Shown here: positions 1 through 12,156 of the stretch, piece after piece | How the letters are laid out: every line of letters begins with the position of its first letter | Position numbering within the stretch: position 1 is the first letter of the stretch | Origin: Cryptobacterium curtum DSM 15641 | Lineage (GTDB): Bacteria > Actinomycetota > Coriobacteriia > Coriobacteriales > Eggerthellaceae | Direction: 5' to 3' | NCBI RefSeq assembly: GCF_000023845.1 | Contig: NC_013170.1 | Location: 558,001-622,000 of the forward strand | Length of the DNA stretch: 64,000 nucleotides | Position numbers and translations under genes: made by a program | The notes under the pieces: generated by a model | What the model saw: the letters and a program-made list of their open reading frames with translations, nothing else | What the model was told of the DNA's origin: nothing | Databases searched by the model: none

Positions 1-1
1 G

Positions 2-1036
2 CGCGACACGCTCGCGGGCCGTATGACCAATGGCGTGCTCTCTATTGAAGAGCTTGGCATGACGCTTGAAGAATTACGATTGATCGACCGCGTCTATATT
101 ATTGCGTGTGGCACGAGCTATCATGCGGGTCTTATTGCGCGTCAGCTTATAGAAGGATGGTCCCGCATTCCGGTTGAGGTAGAGGTTGCGAGTGAATTTC
201 GCTATCGCAACCCCATTATTACACCGTCTACCCTGGTAGTTGCCGTGTCTCAATCGGGCGAGACGGCTGACACGCTTGCTGCCATTCGCGATGCGCGCAT
301 CAAAGGAGCCAAGGTCTTCGGTATCACAAACGTTATTGGAAGTCCGGTCGCGCGCGAATCCGATGGCGTCATTTACACGAAGGCAAATAAAGAAATTGCA
401 GTGGCTTCTACCAAGTCATTCTTAGGCCAGGTGGTAAGTCTGACCCTGCTAGCGATGGTGTTCGCGCAAGCAAAAGGGAAGCTTTCTATTCCTCAGATTC
501 GCCTCCTCTTCAAGGAGCTTGCCGATACGGCTGAGCAGATCGAAATGGTTCTTTCTGATACCACCGATATCGATCGCGCAGCGCTGGCCTGTAAAGATGC
601 TCATGATGCGCTGTTTATTGGCCGCGGAATGGGCGCAGCCATCTGCTACGAGGGTGCTCTTAAACTCAAAGAGATTAGCTATTTACATGCTGAGGCTTAT
701 GCGGCGGGCGAAATGAAGCATGGTCCGATTGCTCTTTTGACAGATGGATTCCCCGTTATTGCGGTAGCAACTCAATCGCCCGTTTATGACAAGGTCGTTT
801 CCAATATTCAGGAAAGCAAAGCACGTGGTGCGCTGGTTATTGCTGTGGCAACTGAAGGCGATGAAGAAATCAGTCGATATGCTGATTATGTCATGTACGT
901 ACCAAAGGTGCGTGATGCGTTTTCACCCATTATTGCTTCGGTGCCGTTGCAGTTATTTGCCCGAGCTGTTGCTATCGCTCGTGGTTGCGATGTTGATAAA
1001 CCGCGCAACCTGGCAAAGTCGGTGACTGTTGAATGA
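2..1036 (+). CDS. glmS: Glutamine--fructose-6-phosphate aminotransferase, C-terminal part (partial)
   Basis: The reading frame is open from the first bases, so the 5' end lies outside the window; about 344 residues remain. GlmS makes glucosamine-6-phosphate from fructose-6-phosphate and glutamine, the entry to peptidoglycan amino-sugar synthesis, in the cytoplasm. The visible part holds the two SIS sugar-isomerase domains, with ACGTSYHAG near the start, SQSGETADT around residue 80, and the canonical ending KPRNLAKSVTVE. The N-terminal glutaminase domain is missing only because of the window edge. The stop overlaps the start of acpS (ATGA), so the two are probably translationally coupled. Confidence 0.96.
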   Translation, partial: RDTLAGRMTNGVLSIEELGMTLEELRLIDRVYIIACGTSYHAGLIARQLIEGWSRIPVEVEVASEFRYRNPIITPSTLVVAVSQSGETADTLAAIRDARIKGAKVFGITNVIGSPVARESDGVIYTKANKEIAVASTKSFLGQVVSLTLLAMVFAQAKGKLSIPQIRLLFKELADTAEQIEMVLSDTTDIDRAALACKDAHDALFIGRGMGAAICYEGALKLKEISYLHAEAYAAGEMKHGPIALLTDGFPVIAVATQSPVYDKVVSNIQESKARGALVIAVATEGDEEISRYADYVMYVPKVRDAFSPIIASVPLQLFARAVAIARGCDVDKPRNLAKSVTVE

Positions 1037-1770
1037 GCGAGCGCCCCATCGATACTGATGCCAGCTCCGGCGTTGATACCGCTGCCGACAGTAATGCCAG
1101 CATCGACACCGACACTGATATCAATGCCGGTGTCAACACCAATATCGATGCCGATGCTGGTACCAACCCCGACACCAATGCTGCTACTGCCGTCCCAGAA
1201 TCAGACCCAGCCACTTCGGCCGAGCGTATTATGCGCAGTGCTGCCACTCCGCAGGCGACCGCTGGTGCGGTAGGGCTGGGGGTTGACCTGGTCAATATCG
1301 AACGCATGCAAAAGGTCATCGGTCGTTCTCCCACTTTTACAACGCGTGTGTTTACCGTCGATGAGCGTGCCTATTGCGATTCAACTGCGCAGCCGCATGT
1401 TCACTATGCCACGCGATTTGCCGCGAAAGAAGCGGTTCTTAAGGCACTTGGTACGGGCATTGCCCAGGGTATTGCACCGGCCGATGTCGAAGTGGTTCGC
1501 TTATCAACAGGTGCACCAAAGGTGCGCTTGCACCGCCGTGCTGCCGAACTCGCCAAGCACAAAGGCGTGCGTGATATTCCCTTGTCGCTGTCGTATACCC
1601 ATCTTGATGCAGTGGCGTGCGCCATGGTTATTACTGACGATTCACAGCGTGCGCAGGCTGAACGGGTTGATCCCATGGAGGAATTGATGCGGCAGTTTAA
1701 AGAAGCGCGCACGTGGCTCGACGATATTCCAGCTCCTATTTCCAATCAGACGGAGGCACTTGCACAATGA
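1033..1770 (+). CDS. acpS: Holo-[acyl-carrier-protein] synthase with low-complexity N-terminal extension
   Basis: AcpS transfers the 4'-phosphopantetheine arm of CoA to acyl carrier protein. The conserved domain begins at about residue 78 with GLGVDLVNIERM and contains RFAAKEAVLKALG, which carries the metal- and CoA-binding residues; the domain is of normal family length. The first ~70 residues are an extension of Asp, Asn, Thr, Ala and Gly written in six-residue periods, which is not part of the family. An alternative ATG at 1231 would remove it, but the ATGA overlap with glmS favours 1033. The C-terminal ~30 residues are also beyond the domain. The next gene overlaps by ATGA. Confidence 0.92.
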   Translation: MSERPIDTDASSGVDTAADSNASIDTDTDINAGVNTNIDADAGTNPDTNAATAVPESDPATSAERIMRSAATPQATAGAVGLGVDLVNIERMQKVIGRSPTFTTRVFTVDERAYCDSTAQPHVHYATRFAAKEAVLKALGTGIAQGIAPADVEVVRLSTGAPKVRLHRRAAELAKHKGVRDIPLSLSYTHLDAVACAMVITDDSQRAQAERVDPMEELMRQFKEARTWLDDIPAPISNQTEALAQ

Positions 1771-2645
1771 GATCGTATGATGCATCGTCGCTTGCACAGT
1801 TGTTGCCGTATCCTCAGCGCGAGGCAAATAAGTACACGCGCGGAAAGCTGACGCTGCTGGTGGGGAGCCGAACCTATCCTGGTGCCGCGGGCTTGGCTGC
1901 CCTGGCAAGCCAGCGAGCAGGTGCTGGCTATTCTGAAGTCTATGTTGAGGACTCTGTTGTCTCGCAGCTTCAGATCTATCATCCTTCGCTTGTTGTGAAG
2001 GAATGGAGTGCGTGGGACATGACTGACGAGGTTGCTTCAACCGCTAAGCGCCCCCATGCCTATGTGGTCGGTTCGGGGTTCGATTCCCAGGATCCATTTA
2101 TTGCTGGTATTACGCATCGCCTGCTCAAGCGCGCGCAAGCGCCCGTTTTGGTGGATGGTGGCGCACTCAAGCTGATGCCTGCGCGCAAGATACGCGATCT
2201 CTGCAAACGCCGCTATGAAAAAGGGTTTGCTACCGTTATCACGCCCCATGGGGGAGAAGCAAAAGTGATGGCATCAGTGTTTGCGCTGCCCACCGATGAC
2301 CCAGAAGAACTTTCTTTAACACTTTCCCAGGCATATGGTGCCATTACTGTCTTAAAGGGCCCCGATACCTATATATCGGACGGCGACTCGACGTATCGGA
2401 TGGAAGAAGGCACCGCAGCTCTATCCAAGGCCGGCACTGGTGATGTGCTTGCGGGCGTCATTGGTGCGTTTATGGCGCAAGCGATGGATCCGGTTGATGC
2501 GTGCGTGCTTGGCACAACCTTGCATGCGCGCTCGGGCGTATTAGCCGCCCGCGATTTGGGTCCGATCTCGGTTTGTGCAGAGGACGTGATACAGTATCTT
2601 CCGCAGGCAATACGTGCTCTTGAAAATGAAAGAACCGTATCGTGA
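1767..2645 (+). CDS. nnrD: ADP-dependent NAD(P)H-hydrate dehydratase
   Basis: A ribokinase-fold repair enzyme of the YjeF C-terminal family, which dehydrates damaged NAD(P)HX back to NAD(P)H using ADP. Visible features are KLTLLVGS near the N terminus, the TPHGGE motif in the middle, and the nucleotide/catalytic segment AGTGDVLAG followed by a helix rich in Ala. The start at 1767 gives an ATGA overlap with acpS; an upstream in-frame start at 1713 would run 58 bases into acpS and is less likely. The protein is 292 residues, the size of a stand-alone dehydratase, so the epimerase half of the bifunctional YjeF protein is not fused here. Confidence 0.9.
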   Translation: MRSYDASSLAQLLPYPQREANKYTRGKLTLLVGSRTYPGAAGLAALASQRAGAGYSEVYVEDSVVSQLQIYHPSLVVKEWSAWDMTDEVASTAKRPHAYVVGSGFDSQDPFIAGITHRLLKRAQAPVLVDGGALKLMPARKIRDLCKRRYEKGFATVITPHGGEAKVMASVFALPTDDPEELSLTLSQAYGAITVLKGPDTYISDGDSTYRMEEGTAALSKAGTGDVLAGVIGAFMAQAMDPVDACVLGTTLHARSGVLAARDLGPISVCAEDVIQYLPQAIRALENERTVS

Positions 2646-2745
2646 TCTGCGGTTGAAAGTAGCTCAGGATACTAATATATCTCTATTAGAGAGATCTAAT
2701 TGAAAAGCAGTAGGTGGATGGCATCAGGATGGAAGAAGGGTAATC

Positions 2746-5456
<2,711 letters not shown>

Positions 5457-5495
5457 GCTGCCACTGGTCAAGCTACCAATGCTACCGATGTACAG

Positions 5496-5510
5496 TAGAA
5501 TCGGCTTTGT
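5496..5510 (+). promoter_or_regulatory. Possible leaderless promoter of tlyA
   Basis: A TAGAAT -10-like hexamer at 5496-5501 ends nine bases before the tlyA ATG, the spacing expected when transcription starts at or next to the start codon. There is no convincing ribosome site in front of this ATG. Leaderless mRNAs are common in Actinobacteria. No good -35 element is seen, so this is tentative. Confidence 0.35.
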
Positions 5511-6317
5511 ATGACAGCCCGAAGCGATACTCATACAAAGAGGGCATCAGCAGCAACGCCAAAAGGGCAGTGTCGATCGACTTCATTGCAACGCATGCGG
5601 CTTGATGATGTGCTTGTTGAGCGTGGCTTTGCAGATGATCGCGCAGCTGCTTTGCGCATTATTATTGCCGGCGAGGTAAAAGTAGACATGCAGGTTGCCA
5701 AAAGTGCAGCCATGCATATTGCGCCTGACAGTGCGCTTGAAGTGAAATCCCATAGTCGCTTTGTATCGCGGGGTGGCGAAAAACTACAGGCGGCTCTTGA
5801 GGCATTTGATCAACAAGTAGAAGGTCTGCGCTGCATTGATGTTGGCTCATCGACAGGCGGTTTTTCAGACTGCTTGCTTCAGGCGGGAGCCCGTGCGGTT
5901 ACCTGCGTTGATGTCAATTACAGCCAGCTTGCTTGGTCTGTGCGTACCGACACGCGTGTTACGGTGTTTGAGCGCACTAATATACGGCAAGCCGATCCAG
6001 CTGTGCTCGGTGCGCCATTCGATCTTATCGTTGCTGACCTTTCGTTTATTGGGCTTGCTCGCCTTGCGCGGGTATTTGCACGTCTTGGACAAGAGGGTAG
6101 TGTTTTTATTGGGTTAGTGAAACCTCAGTTCGAAAGCAAGCAAGGCGAAGCCGATGGTGGCGTGGTGACTGATGAAGCGGTACGGCTCCGTACAGTGCAC
6201 GAAGTGGAAGACGCCCTGGCAACAGCTGGATTTACGGTAACGGGTGTTATTGAATCGCCCATTACCGGAAAGCGTTCTGGCAATGTTGAATACCTGGTGC
6301 GCGCCGTGCTGAAGTAA
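5511..6317 (+). CDS. tlyA: TlyA-family rRNA (cytidine-2'-O)-methyltransferase
   Basis: TlyA methylates the 2'-OH of cytidines in 16S and 23S rRNA. An S4 RNA-binding domain begins at MRLDDVLVERG (residue 29) and includes IIAGEVKVD, followed by the FtsJ/RrmJ-type Rossmann methyltransferase domain with KLQAAL, the SAM loop DVGSSTGGFSDCLLQ, and DLIVADLSFIGL. Residues 1-28 are a basic, poorly ordered extension; a start at 5595 (M29) would match the usual family start. The 268-residue size is normal. It lies 54 bases after ligA and faces the minus-strand deacetylase gene. Confidence 0.92.
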   Translation: MTARSDTHTKRASAATPKGQCRSTSLQRMRLDDVLVERGFADDRAAALRIIIAGEVKVDMQVAKSAAMHIAPDSALEVKSHSRFVSRGGEKLQAALEAFDQQVEGLRCIDVGSSTGGFSDCLLQAGARAVTCVDVNYSQLAWSVRTDTRVTVFERTNIRQADPAVLGAPFDLIVADLSFIGLARLARVFARLGQEGSVFIGLVKPQFESKQGEADGGVVTDEAVRLRTVHEVEDALATAGFTVTGVIESPITGKRSGNVEYLVRAVLK

Positions 6318-6381
6318 AGCACTGAGGTAAGCCTACACTCTGCGTTCTCCAAGACCAGTACGTCACAGTGTACAAAAGCAC

Positions 6382-6417
6382 TGCAAGGTGGCTTAAAACG
6401 AGTTAAACCACCTTGCA
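6382..6417. terminator. Stem-loop between convergent genes, likely bidirectional terminator
   Basis: A perfect 10-bp inverted repeat, TGCAAGGTGG (6382-6391) and its complement at 6408-6417, with TTAA/TTAA able to extend the stem inside. It sits between the ends of tlyA and the minus-strand deacetylase. The minus-strand side is followed by a short T-rich run (GCTTTTG); the plus-strand side has no U tract. Confidence 0.5.
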
Positions 6418-6533
6418 AACATTGCAAATATCAAAGTACTCACAAGCTTGGTACCGTTTAGCACTCGTTTGAGCTGATGCTTAAGGTAATGTGCTATTAC
6501 GAGGCACGCTTAAATGCGTGGTATTGTGAGCAA

Positions 6534-8255
6534 CTAATTACTTTGCTGCTGGGCTTTCTTGTGATACTCCCAAAGCTCTTCAATAGTGACAAAGCGATAC
6601 CCTTGTTCACGCAGTTTTGGTAGAGCATCCGCAACTGCTTGTACGGTTTGACTGCGATCTCCGCCGCCGTCGTGCATAAGAATGACGTTTCCTGGCTTTG
6701 CCGACAGAATGGCTGATTCAATTTTTGCAGCGCCAGGACGGCGCCAGTCTTCAGTGTCGATATTCCAGTCAACTTCGACATCGACATAAGGATGCACGAT
6801 CTGGGCAGTCTCCAGTGAATAGTTGCCTCCGGGCGTGCGCACAATTTTATTAGCCTCAACGCCCGTGGCATCGGTGATAGCCTGCTGTCCCTTGACGATT
6901 TCGTTGATCTGCTCATCTTCAGTCATATAGCCAAGGTTGACGCCCTTGCCACTTCCTGCTGCATGATCCCATGTGTGGCTCGATACCTGATGACCGCTGT
7001 CATATTCGCGTTTAACCAGATCGCCACCACCAGGAGTGTCACCAATACGATTGCCAACAACAAAGAAGGTTGCTTTGGCATTATTTTGATCAAGAATGTC
7101 GAGCAGCTCGGCCGTTTGATCTTTCCAGGGGCCATCGTCAAATGTCAGTGCGATAACTTTCTCACCACCCGTGTCGATGCTGTACCGAGTGAGCGTGGGG
7201 TTAACAGGCTCTTTGACAACCTGGTTGTCGACGGTAATGCCTGATGTTTTGCCTGTGCGGGTAGCGGCAATGCCGTCAGCTGCCTCGCCGACAACCTCAT
7301 GGAAGGCACCGCGCGTTCCATCGTCAACCCACTGAGAAGGGATTGGCTTGGTTGTCTCGGTATAATCCTCTGTTTTATCGGCGCCATCGGTAATGGTGAG
7401 TGTACTGTTTTCTTTTACGCCAGCATTTCCATTGACTGCCTGTCCATCGAGCGTTGCGGTAAAGGTCTCACCGCCCGTCTGGTCGATAACTGATCCATCA
7501 ACAGCAAGCAATCGACCAGGGGATACATTTACATTTTGCGATTTTACAATAGCGGATACATTCGAGCCACGATCGACAGTTGTCATTTTGCCATTTAAGG
7601 TAATGCTAATCGGGGAGAAGAGCATCCACCAGCATACAATGGCAACAACGCCAGCTGCTATAAGAACAAAAAATATTTTGACGCCAATGCCAAGATGCTG
7701 TCGACTGTGTGCAGCGGCCATATTATAGTCGCGGATATGTGCGCCAACCGGTACAAACGACGACCCTTGCTCGGTTGATTCTTGATAGGATTGCGCATGG
7801 ACAGCGGCGGCAGGGTTGCTGCCCGACATAGCACTAGGTGCTTTGACATTATCGCCCTGTGCAGCGTTAGGTGCTGCAGTGTTGTTGCCCTGAGCAACAG
7901 CAGATGCTGATTCAACAGAAGAAACCTGAGAAATAGGCGCACGATGCTGACGCGGTTCCCGTGTAGCGGAACTGGTTTCATGTGCGAGATTGTTTTCCGA
8001 CGATATAGACGCATGAGCTGTAACCTGTGGGTCGGGAACCGAGGTGAGATGGGGCCTCTGACCTCGATACGAGTCTTTTGGCATTGTCTCTGGCTGGCTT
8101 GTAACAGGCGGGAACGAAGCGGTATCTTGGTCGTGTGTTGAAGGAAGATTTCCCTCCGCTTCAGCATTGTGCTTCTCTCGTTCGGTACGCTTTGTCCGCT
8201 TATGGACAACAGGACGTTCGCGATGGTGATTTTCGTATTTACTCTGTTCTTCCAT
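6534..8255 (-). CDS. Membrane-anchored polysaccharide deacetylase (NodB domain)
   Basis: A 573-residue protein. The first ~180 residues are hydrophilic and repetitive and probably cytoplasmic; one membrane segment (IFFVLIAAGVVAIVCWW) follows near residue 200, then a linker of ~150 residues with beta-rich character, then a C-terminal NodB deacetylase domain outside the cell. The domain shows LTFDDGPWKDQT (catalytic Asp and metal-binding Asp) near residue 370, SSHTWDHA (metal-binding histidines), RTPGGNYS, and ILMHDGGGDRSQT near the end. Such enzymes de-N-acetylate peptidoglycan or another cell-surface glycan; the substrate cannot be read here. The N-terminal region holds 11-residue repeats with 33-bp units. 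Confidence 0.9.
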   Translation of the reverse strand: MEEQSKYENHHRERPVVHKRTKRTEREKHNAEAEGNLPSTHDQDTASFPPVTSQPETMPKDSYRGQRPHLTSVPDPQVTAHASISSENNLAHETSSATREPRQHRAPISQVSSVESASAVAQGNNTAAPNAAQGDNVKAPSAMSGSNPAAAVHAQSYQESTEQGSSFVPVGAHIRDYNMAAAHSRQHLGIGVKIFFVLIAAGVVAIVCWWMLFSPISITLNGKMTTVDRGSNVSAIVKSQNVNVSPGRLLAVDGSVIDQTGGETFTATLDGQAVNGNAGVKENSTLTITDGADKTEDYTETTKPIPSQWVDDGTRGAFHEVVGEAADGIAATRTGKTSGITVDNQVVKEPVNPTLTRYSIDTGGEKVIALTFDDGPWKDQTAELLDILDQNNAKATFFVVGNRIGDTPGGGDLVKREYDSGHQVSSHTWDHAAGSGKGVNLGYMTEDEQINEIVKGQQAITDATGVEANKIVRTPGGNYSLETAQIVHPYVDVEVDWNIDTEDWRRPGAAKIESAILSAKPGNVILMHDGGGDRSQTVQAVADALPKLREQGYRFVTIEELWEYHKKAQQQSN

Positions 8256-8309
8256 TGGGTACAGTCTTCCCTTATCTTGCGCCTACATATCCCTACGAGG
8301 GCTTATTTA

Positions 8310-9674
8310 CTAATTCTTGAGAGAGTTTAATGGTGCAGGAATACGTCCGCCACGATGGGCAAATACACTTCCTGCATACTGATTGACCGGCATAACGGGT
8401 GCGCTACCGAGTAGCCCGCCAAACTCGAGCGTATCGCCAGCCTTTTTGCCAATGGCGGGAATCACTCGTACCGCGGTGGTCTTGTTGTTGATCATGCCGA
8501 TAGCTGCTTCATCAGCAATAATGCCGAAGATAGTTTCAGGTGTTGTATTGCCGGGGATGGCTATCATATCAAGCCCGACACTGCAGACGCAGGTCATGGC
8601 TTCAAGTTTTTCAAGAGAAAGGGTGCTATCTTGTGCCGCGCGGATCATCCCGGCATCTTCGGAAACAGGGATAAAGGCACCCGAAAGCCCACCAACGCTG
8701 CTTGAGGCCATAACGCCACCCTTTTTTACACAGTCATTGAGCAGGGCAAGTGCCGCTGTCGTGCCCGGTCCACCGCAGCGACCCACACCGATTGTTTCAA
8801 GGATATCGGCAACACTATCGCCAATAGCGGGGGTGGGGGCGAGCGACAAATCAAGTATGCCCTGTTGATATCCAAGGCGGTCTGCTGCTTCGCGCGCCAT
8901 CAGTTCACCAACGCGCGTGATCTTAAACGCCGTTGCTTTAATAGCTTCGGCGATCTCAGTCATGCTGGCGCTTTCAGGCAAATCGGCTAAGACGTTACGC
9001 ACTACACCGGGTCCGGAAACGCCCACGTTGATAACCTCGTCGGCTTCTCCAGCGCCATGGAAAGCTCCCGCCATGAACGGATTATCTTGTACGGCGTTTG
9101 CAAATACGACGAGCTTTGCGGCGCCGATAGAATCATGTTCGGCAGTTTGTTTGGCGCACGCGATAACGGTGTTGGCCATTTTCCAGAGGGCATCCATGTT
9201 GATGCCGGCCCGCGTTGAGGCAACATTTACCGAACTACAGACGAAATCGGTGGCGGAGAGGGCAGCAGGAATCGAATCCATGAGCACCTCATCGGCTCGT
9301 GTTGCTCCTTTTTGTACAAGAGCAGAAAAACCTCCGATGAAATTAACGCCGACAGCTTTTCCCGCTTTGTCCATTGCCTCAGCAATGGGGGTGAAATCGG
9401 TGGCTTTCGTGGCAGCACATATTTCAGCAATTGGTGTTGTCGAGATGCGCTTATTGACGATAGGAACGCCGTATTCGCGTTCGAGCTGCTCGGCAGTTGG
9501 TACGAGGTTTTCAGCTGCGTGGGTCATACGGTCGTAGACCTTACGAGCCATTATATTGATGTCTTCATCGGTGCAGGAGCGAAGGTTTAACCCGAGGGTG
9601 ATCGTGCGGACATCCAGGTGTTGCTGGCTGACCATCGCGAGTGTTTCTGATACCTCTTCGGGGGTAATTTGCAT
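8310..9674 (-). CDS. UPF0210 (DUF711, PFL-like) protein
   Basis: A 454-residue member of the UPF0210 family, recognised by the N-terminal [14 protein letters not shown], central [14 protein letters not shown] and [20 protein letters not shown], and the C-terminal [13 protein letters not shown]. The fold is related to pyruvate formate-lyase-like proteins but no enzyme activity is established. In many genomes the gene follows a small ACT-domain gene (UPF0237); no such gene is visible immediately upstream. An AGGAG ribosome site precedes the ATG. It is divergent from the symporter gene. Confidence 0.88.
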   Translation of the reverse strand: MQITPEEVSETLAMVSQQHLDVRTITLGLNLRSCTDEDINIMARKVYDRMTHAAENLVPTAEQLEREYGVPIVNKRISTTPIAEICAATKATDFTPIAEAMDKAGKAVGVNFIGGFSALVQKGATRADEVLMDSIPAALSATDFVCSSVNVASTRAGINMDALWKMANTVIACAKQTAEHDSIGAAKLVVFANAVQDNPFMAGAFHGAGEADEVINVGVSGPGVVRNVLADLPESASMTEIAEAIKATAFKITRVGELMAREAADRLGYQQGILDLSLAPTPAIGDSVADILETIGVGRCGGPGTTAALALLNDCVKKGGVMASSSVGGLSGAFIPVSEDAGMIRAAQDSTLSLEKLEAMTCVCSVGLDMIAIPGNTTPETIFGIIADEAAIGMINNKTTAVRVIPAIGKKAGDTLEFGGLLGSAPVMPVNQYAGSVFAHRGGRIPAPLNSLKN

Positions 9675-10007
9675 GAGCTCCTGTCCTTTCGCGCTACCTT
9701 ATAATTTTCTTTTCGGTAGTTGGTCGCTAGGCTATCAGACATTTTGCTGGTAGACGAACTAATTCAGTATATACCCTTATTACTTCGCATTGAGTATTGT
9801 CTCGCTAACGGTAAGGTCATACGCCCACTCGTCTGTAAGCCTATTCATTGCTTTTACCAATCCGCTCGGGTGATACGTCGTATTGCGAGAAGCATCGAAG
9901 CGATTAAGTCGGCTATACTAGCTAGGCTTGTCTGCTTGGTAAGGCCCTTTACAGACCGTACGACGATGGCAAGCCGATGGTAACCTCCTAACCCATGAGG
10001 GGTGGAA
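9675..10007. other. Intergenic region between divergent genes
   Basis: About 330 bases with no convincing ORF. A TATACT -10-like hexamer occurs at 9914-9919 on the plus strand, without a clear -35 element. It should carry the promoters of both the UPF0210 gene and the symporter. No strong inverted repeat was seen. Confidence 0.4.
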
Positions 10008-11345
10008 ATGCAAAACTCGAAGTCTCAAGCGCAACCGTGGTTTAAAAAGATCGGCACAACTGGCTGGATTTTTATCGGACTTGTTCTCGGCATCATTGTG
10101 GGCGTTCTTTGCAACGTGTTTGTGCCAAACGAATCGGTTCTGTTTACCTACGGAGTCAACGGTGTGTGCTACGTCGTTGGCAAGGGGTTCATTCGCTTAA
10201 TGCAGATGTTGGTGGTGCCGCTTGTGTTTTGTAGCATCGTGTGTGGTGCTGCCAGTATGGGCTCGGGTGCCATGCTGGGGCGTGTGGGCGGTCTTACTAT
10301 TGTGATGTATATCCTAACCACCCTGGTCGCCATTACACTAGCACTTGGGGTTGGCTTTCTGGTTAATCCTGGTATCGGGCTTGACCTTGGCTCTATCGCT
10401 CAGGTGGAACTCAAGACAAGCGCTTCTACTTCGGTAGCAGATACACTCCTTAACATTATTCCTTCTAATGTCGTTGATGCCATGGCTAATGGCACTATGC
10501 TGCAGATTATCTTCTTTGCGCTGGTACTGGGCTTTTTGTTAGGGAAGTTGGGAACACGCGTTGATGTGGTCAATCGCTTCTTCCACCAGTTCAACGACAT
10601 TATGATGTCGATGGTGTCTCTCGTGTTGGCAGTGGCACCGATTGGTGTGTTCTGCCTGATTGTTAACACGTTTTCTAATCTTGGTTTGGCGGCACTCTTC
10701 CCCTTGGCCAAGTATGTGGGTGGCACCTACATTGGTCTCTTTGTGCAGCTATTCATTACCTATCTGCTGTTGTTAGCACTGGTGGCTCGTGTAAATCCAC
10801 TGCGATTCTTCCGCAAGATGTTGCCGGTTATGGGCTTCGCTTTTGCTACGTCATCAAGTAATGCGACAATTCCTTTAAATATGGAAACGCTCGAAAAGAA
10901 AATTGGTGTTGACCCGCAGATATCGTCGTTCACTATTCCGCTTGGCGCAACCATCAACATGGATGGTACGGCCATCATGCAGGGTGTTGCGGTCGTGTTC
11001 GCTGTTCAGGCGTTTGGTATCGACCTTGGATTTTCTGGGTATCTGACGGTTATTCTTACCGCGACACTCGCTTCCATCGGCACCGCTGGCGTACCGGGTG
11101 TTGGCACTATTATGCTGACGATGGTGTTCCAGTCCGTGGGGCTGCCCGTTGAGGGTGTTTCGATGCTTATGGGCGTTGACCGTCTGGTTGACATGGGCCG
11201 TACGACAATCAACATCACGGGTGATGCCGTTGTTACTACCTGTGTGGCGCGCATCAATAATATGTTCAATCGCGATCTCTTCAATAAATCCGACGGAGAT
11301 ACCGGCCAAGATAGCGGGTCTACTTCTGCTCCAACTGCAGCTTAA
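10008..11345 (+). CDS. Dicarboxylate/amino acid:cation symporter (DAACS family)
   Basis: A 445-residue secondary transporter related to GltP/DctA, importing acidic amino acids or C4-dicarboxylates with Na+ or H+. About eight membrane helices and two re-entrant loops are predicted. Diagnostic motifs are the serine-rich re-entrant loop ATSSSNATIPLN, the substrate/ion segment GATINMDGTAI, and the C-terminal GVDRLVDMGRTTINITGD. The start at ATG 10008 is preferred to an in-frame GTG at 10002 because the GAGGGG ribosome site ends at 10002. Substrate specificity cannot be fixed from sequence alone. Confidence 0.9.
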   Translation: MQNSKSQAQPWFKKIGTTGWIFIGLVLGIIVGVLCNVFVPNESVLFTYGVNGVCYVVGKGFIRLMQMLVVPLVFCSIVCGAASMGSGAMLGRVGGLTIVMYILTTLVAITLALGVGFLVNPGIGLDLGSIAQVELKTSASTSVADTLLNIIPSNVVDAMANGTMLQIIFFALVLGFLLGKLGTRVDVVNRFFHQFNDIMMSMVSLVLAVAPIGVFCLIVNTFSNLGLAALFPLAKYVGGTYIGLFVQLFITYLLLLALVARVNPLRFFRKMLPVMGFAFATSSSNATIPLNMETLEKKIGVDPQISSFTIPLGATINMDGTAIMQGVAVVFAVQAFGIDLGFSGYLTVILTATLASIGTAGVPGVGTIMLTMVFQSVGLPVEGVSMLMGVDRLVDMGRTTINITGDAVVTTCVARINNMFNRDLFNKSDGDTGQDSGSTSAPTAA

Positions 11346-11348
11346 GGT

Positions 11349-12104
11349 ATGGAATTTCTTATTGTCTGCCCTCTTGCGTTTCTCGCAGGTTTTGTTGACG
11401 CTATTGCCGGTGGCGGCGGACTGATATCTCTTCCCGCTTTTTTGTTTGCGGGCCTTCCAGTGCACGCCGCCATTGGCACCAATAAATTATCAGCGAGTAT
11501 GGGTACCGCAGTAGCAACCATTCGCTATGCACTGAGTGGCTATATGGTGTGGCCGCTTGCGGGCGTTGGTATTGCTATGGGGCTACTAGGTTCGTGGAGC
11601 GGCTCGAATCTAGCACTGCTTACCGATGATACAGCCTTTAAACTGATCATGTTGGTCATCTTACCTTTTGTGGCATTTCATGTGCTGCGAACAAAGGATT
11701 TGAGTGCTCAGGCAGATCATCCCTATTCCTTGGTGCCCTCATTAGTTATTACGGGCATTATCGCTGGGGTTGTAGGAATTTACGATGGTTTCTACGGACC
11801 GGGGACTGGTACCTTTCTCATGCTTCTTTTAACGGCAGTCGGGCATCAGGACATCAGGTGTGCTGCGGGGACAACAAAAGCTATTAACATTGCCACAAAC
11901 ATTTCTGGGTTGGTGGTATTCCTTGTAAATGGTGTGGTATGGCTGCCCTTAGGACTTGCTGCTGGTGCGTTTAGTATTGCTGGTAACTGGATAGGGGCGG
12001 GGCACTTTACAAAGAAGGGTTCTGCGATCACTCGACCTATCATGCTGGTGGTTATCGTTCTGTTTGCCATCAAGTTGGTTGTCGATCTTATTACATCACT
12101 TTAA
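11349..12104 (+). CDS. TSUP-family (TauE/SafE) membrane transporter
   Basis: A 251-residue protein with about eight hydrophobic helices and the internal two-fold repeat typical of the TauE/SafE family: FVDAIAGGGGLISLPAF near the N terminus and its counterpart GIYDGFYGPGTGTFL in the second half, plus IGTNKLSASMGTA. Members move sulfite, sulfonates or other small organic anions; the substrate is unknown here. It starts three bases after the symporter stop, so the two probably form one operon. Confidence 0.87.
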   Translation: MEFLIVCPLAFLAGFVDAIAGGGGLISLPAFLFAGLPVHAAIGTNKLSASMGTAVATIRYALSGYMVWPLAGVGIAMGLLGSWSGSNLALLTDDTAFKLIMLVILPFVAFHVLRTKDLSAQADHPYSLVPSLVITGIIAGVVGIYDGFYGPGTGTFLMLLLTAVGHQDIRCAAGTTKAINIATNISGLVVFLVNGVVWLPLGLAAGAFSIAGNWIGAGHFTKKGSAITRPIMLVVIVLFAIKLVVDLITSL

Positions 12105-12156
12105 ATTATTCGCGCCATAGGTTGTCTGCACGAAGCTAATTATTTCTCTCTTTCTC

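Noticed and set aside
9675-10007. ACT-domain gene expected upstream of the UPF0210 gene
   Set aside because: No ORF with an ACT-like pattern exists in this gap on either strand.
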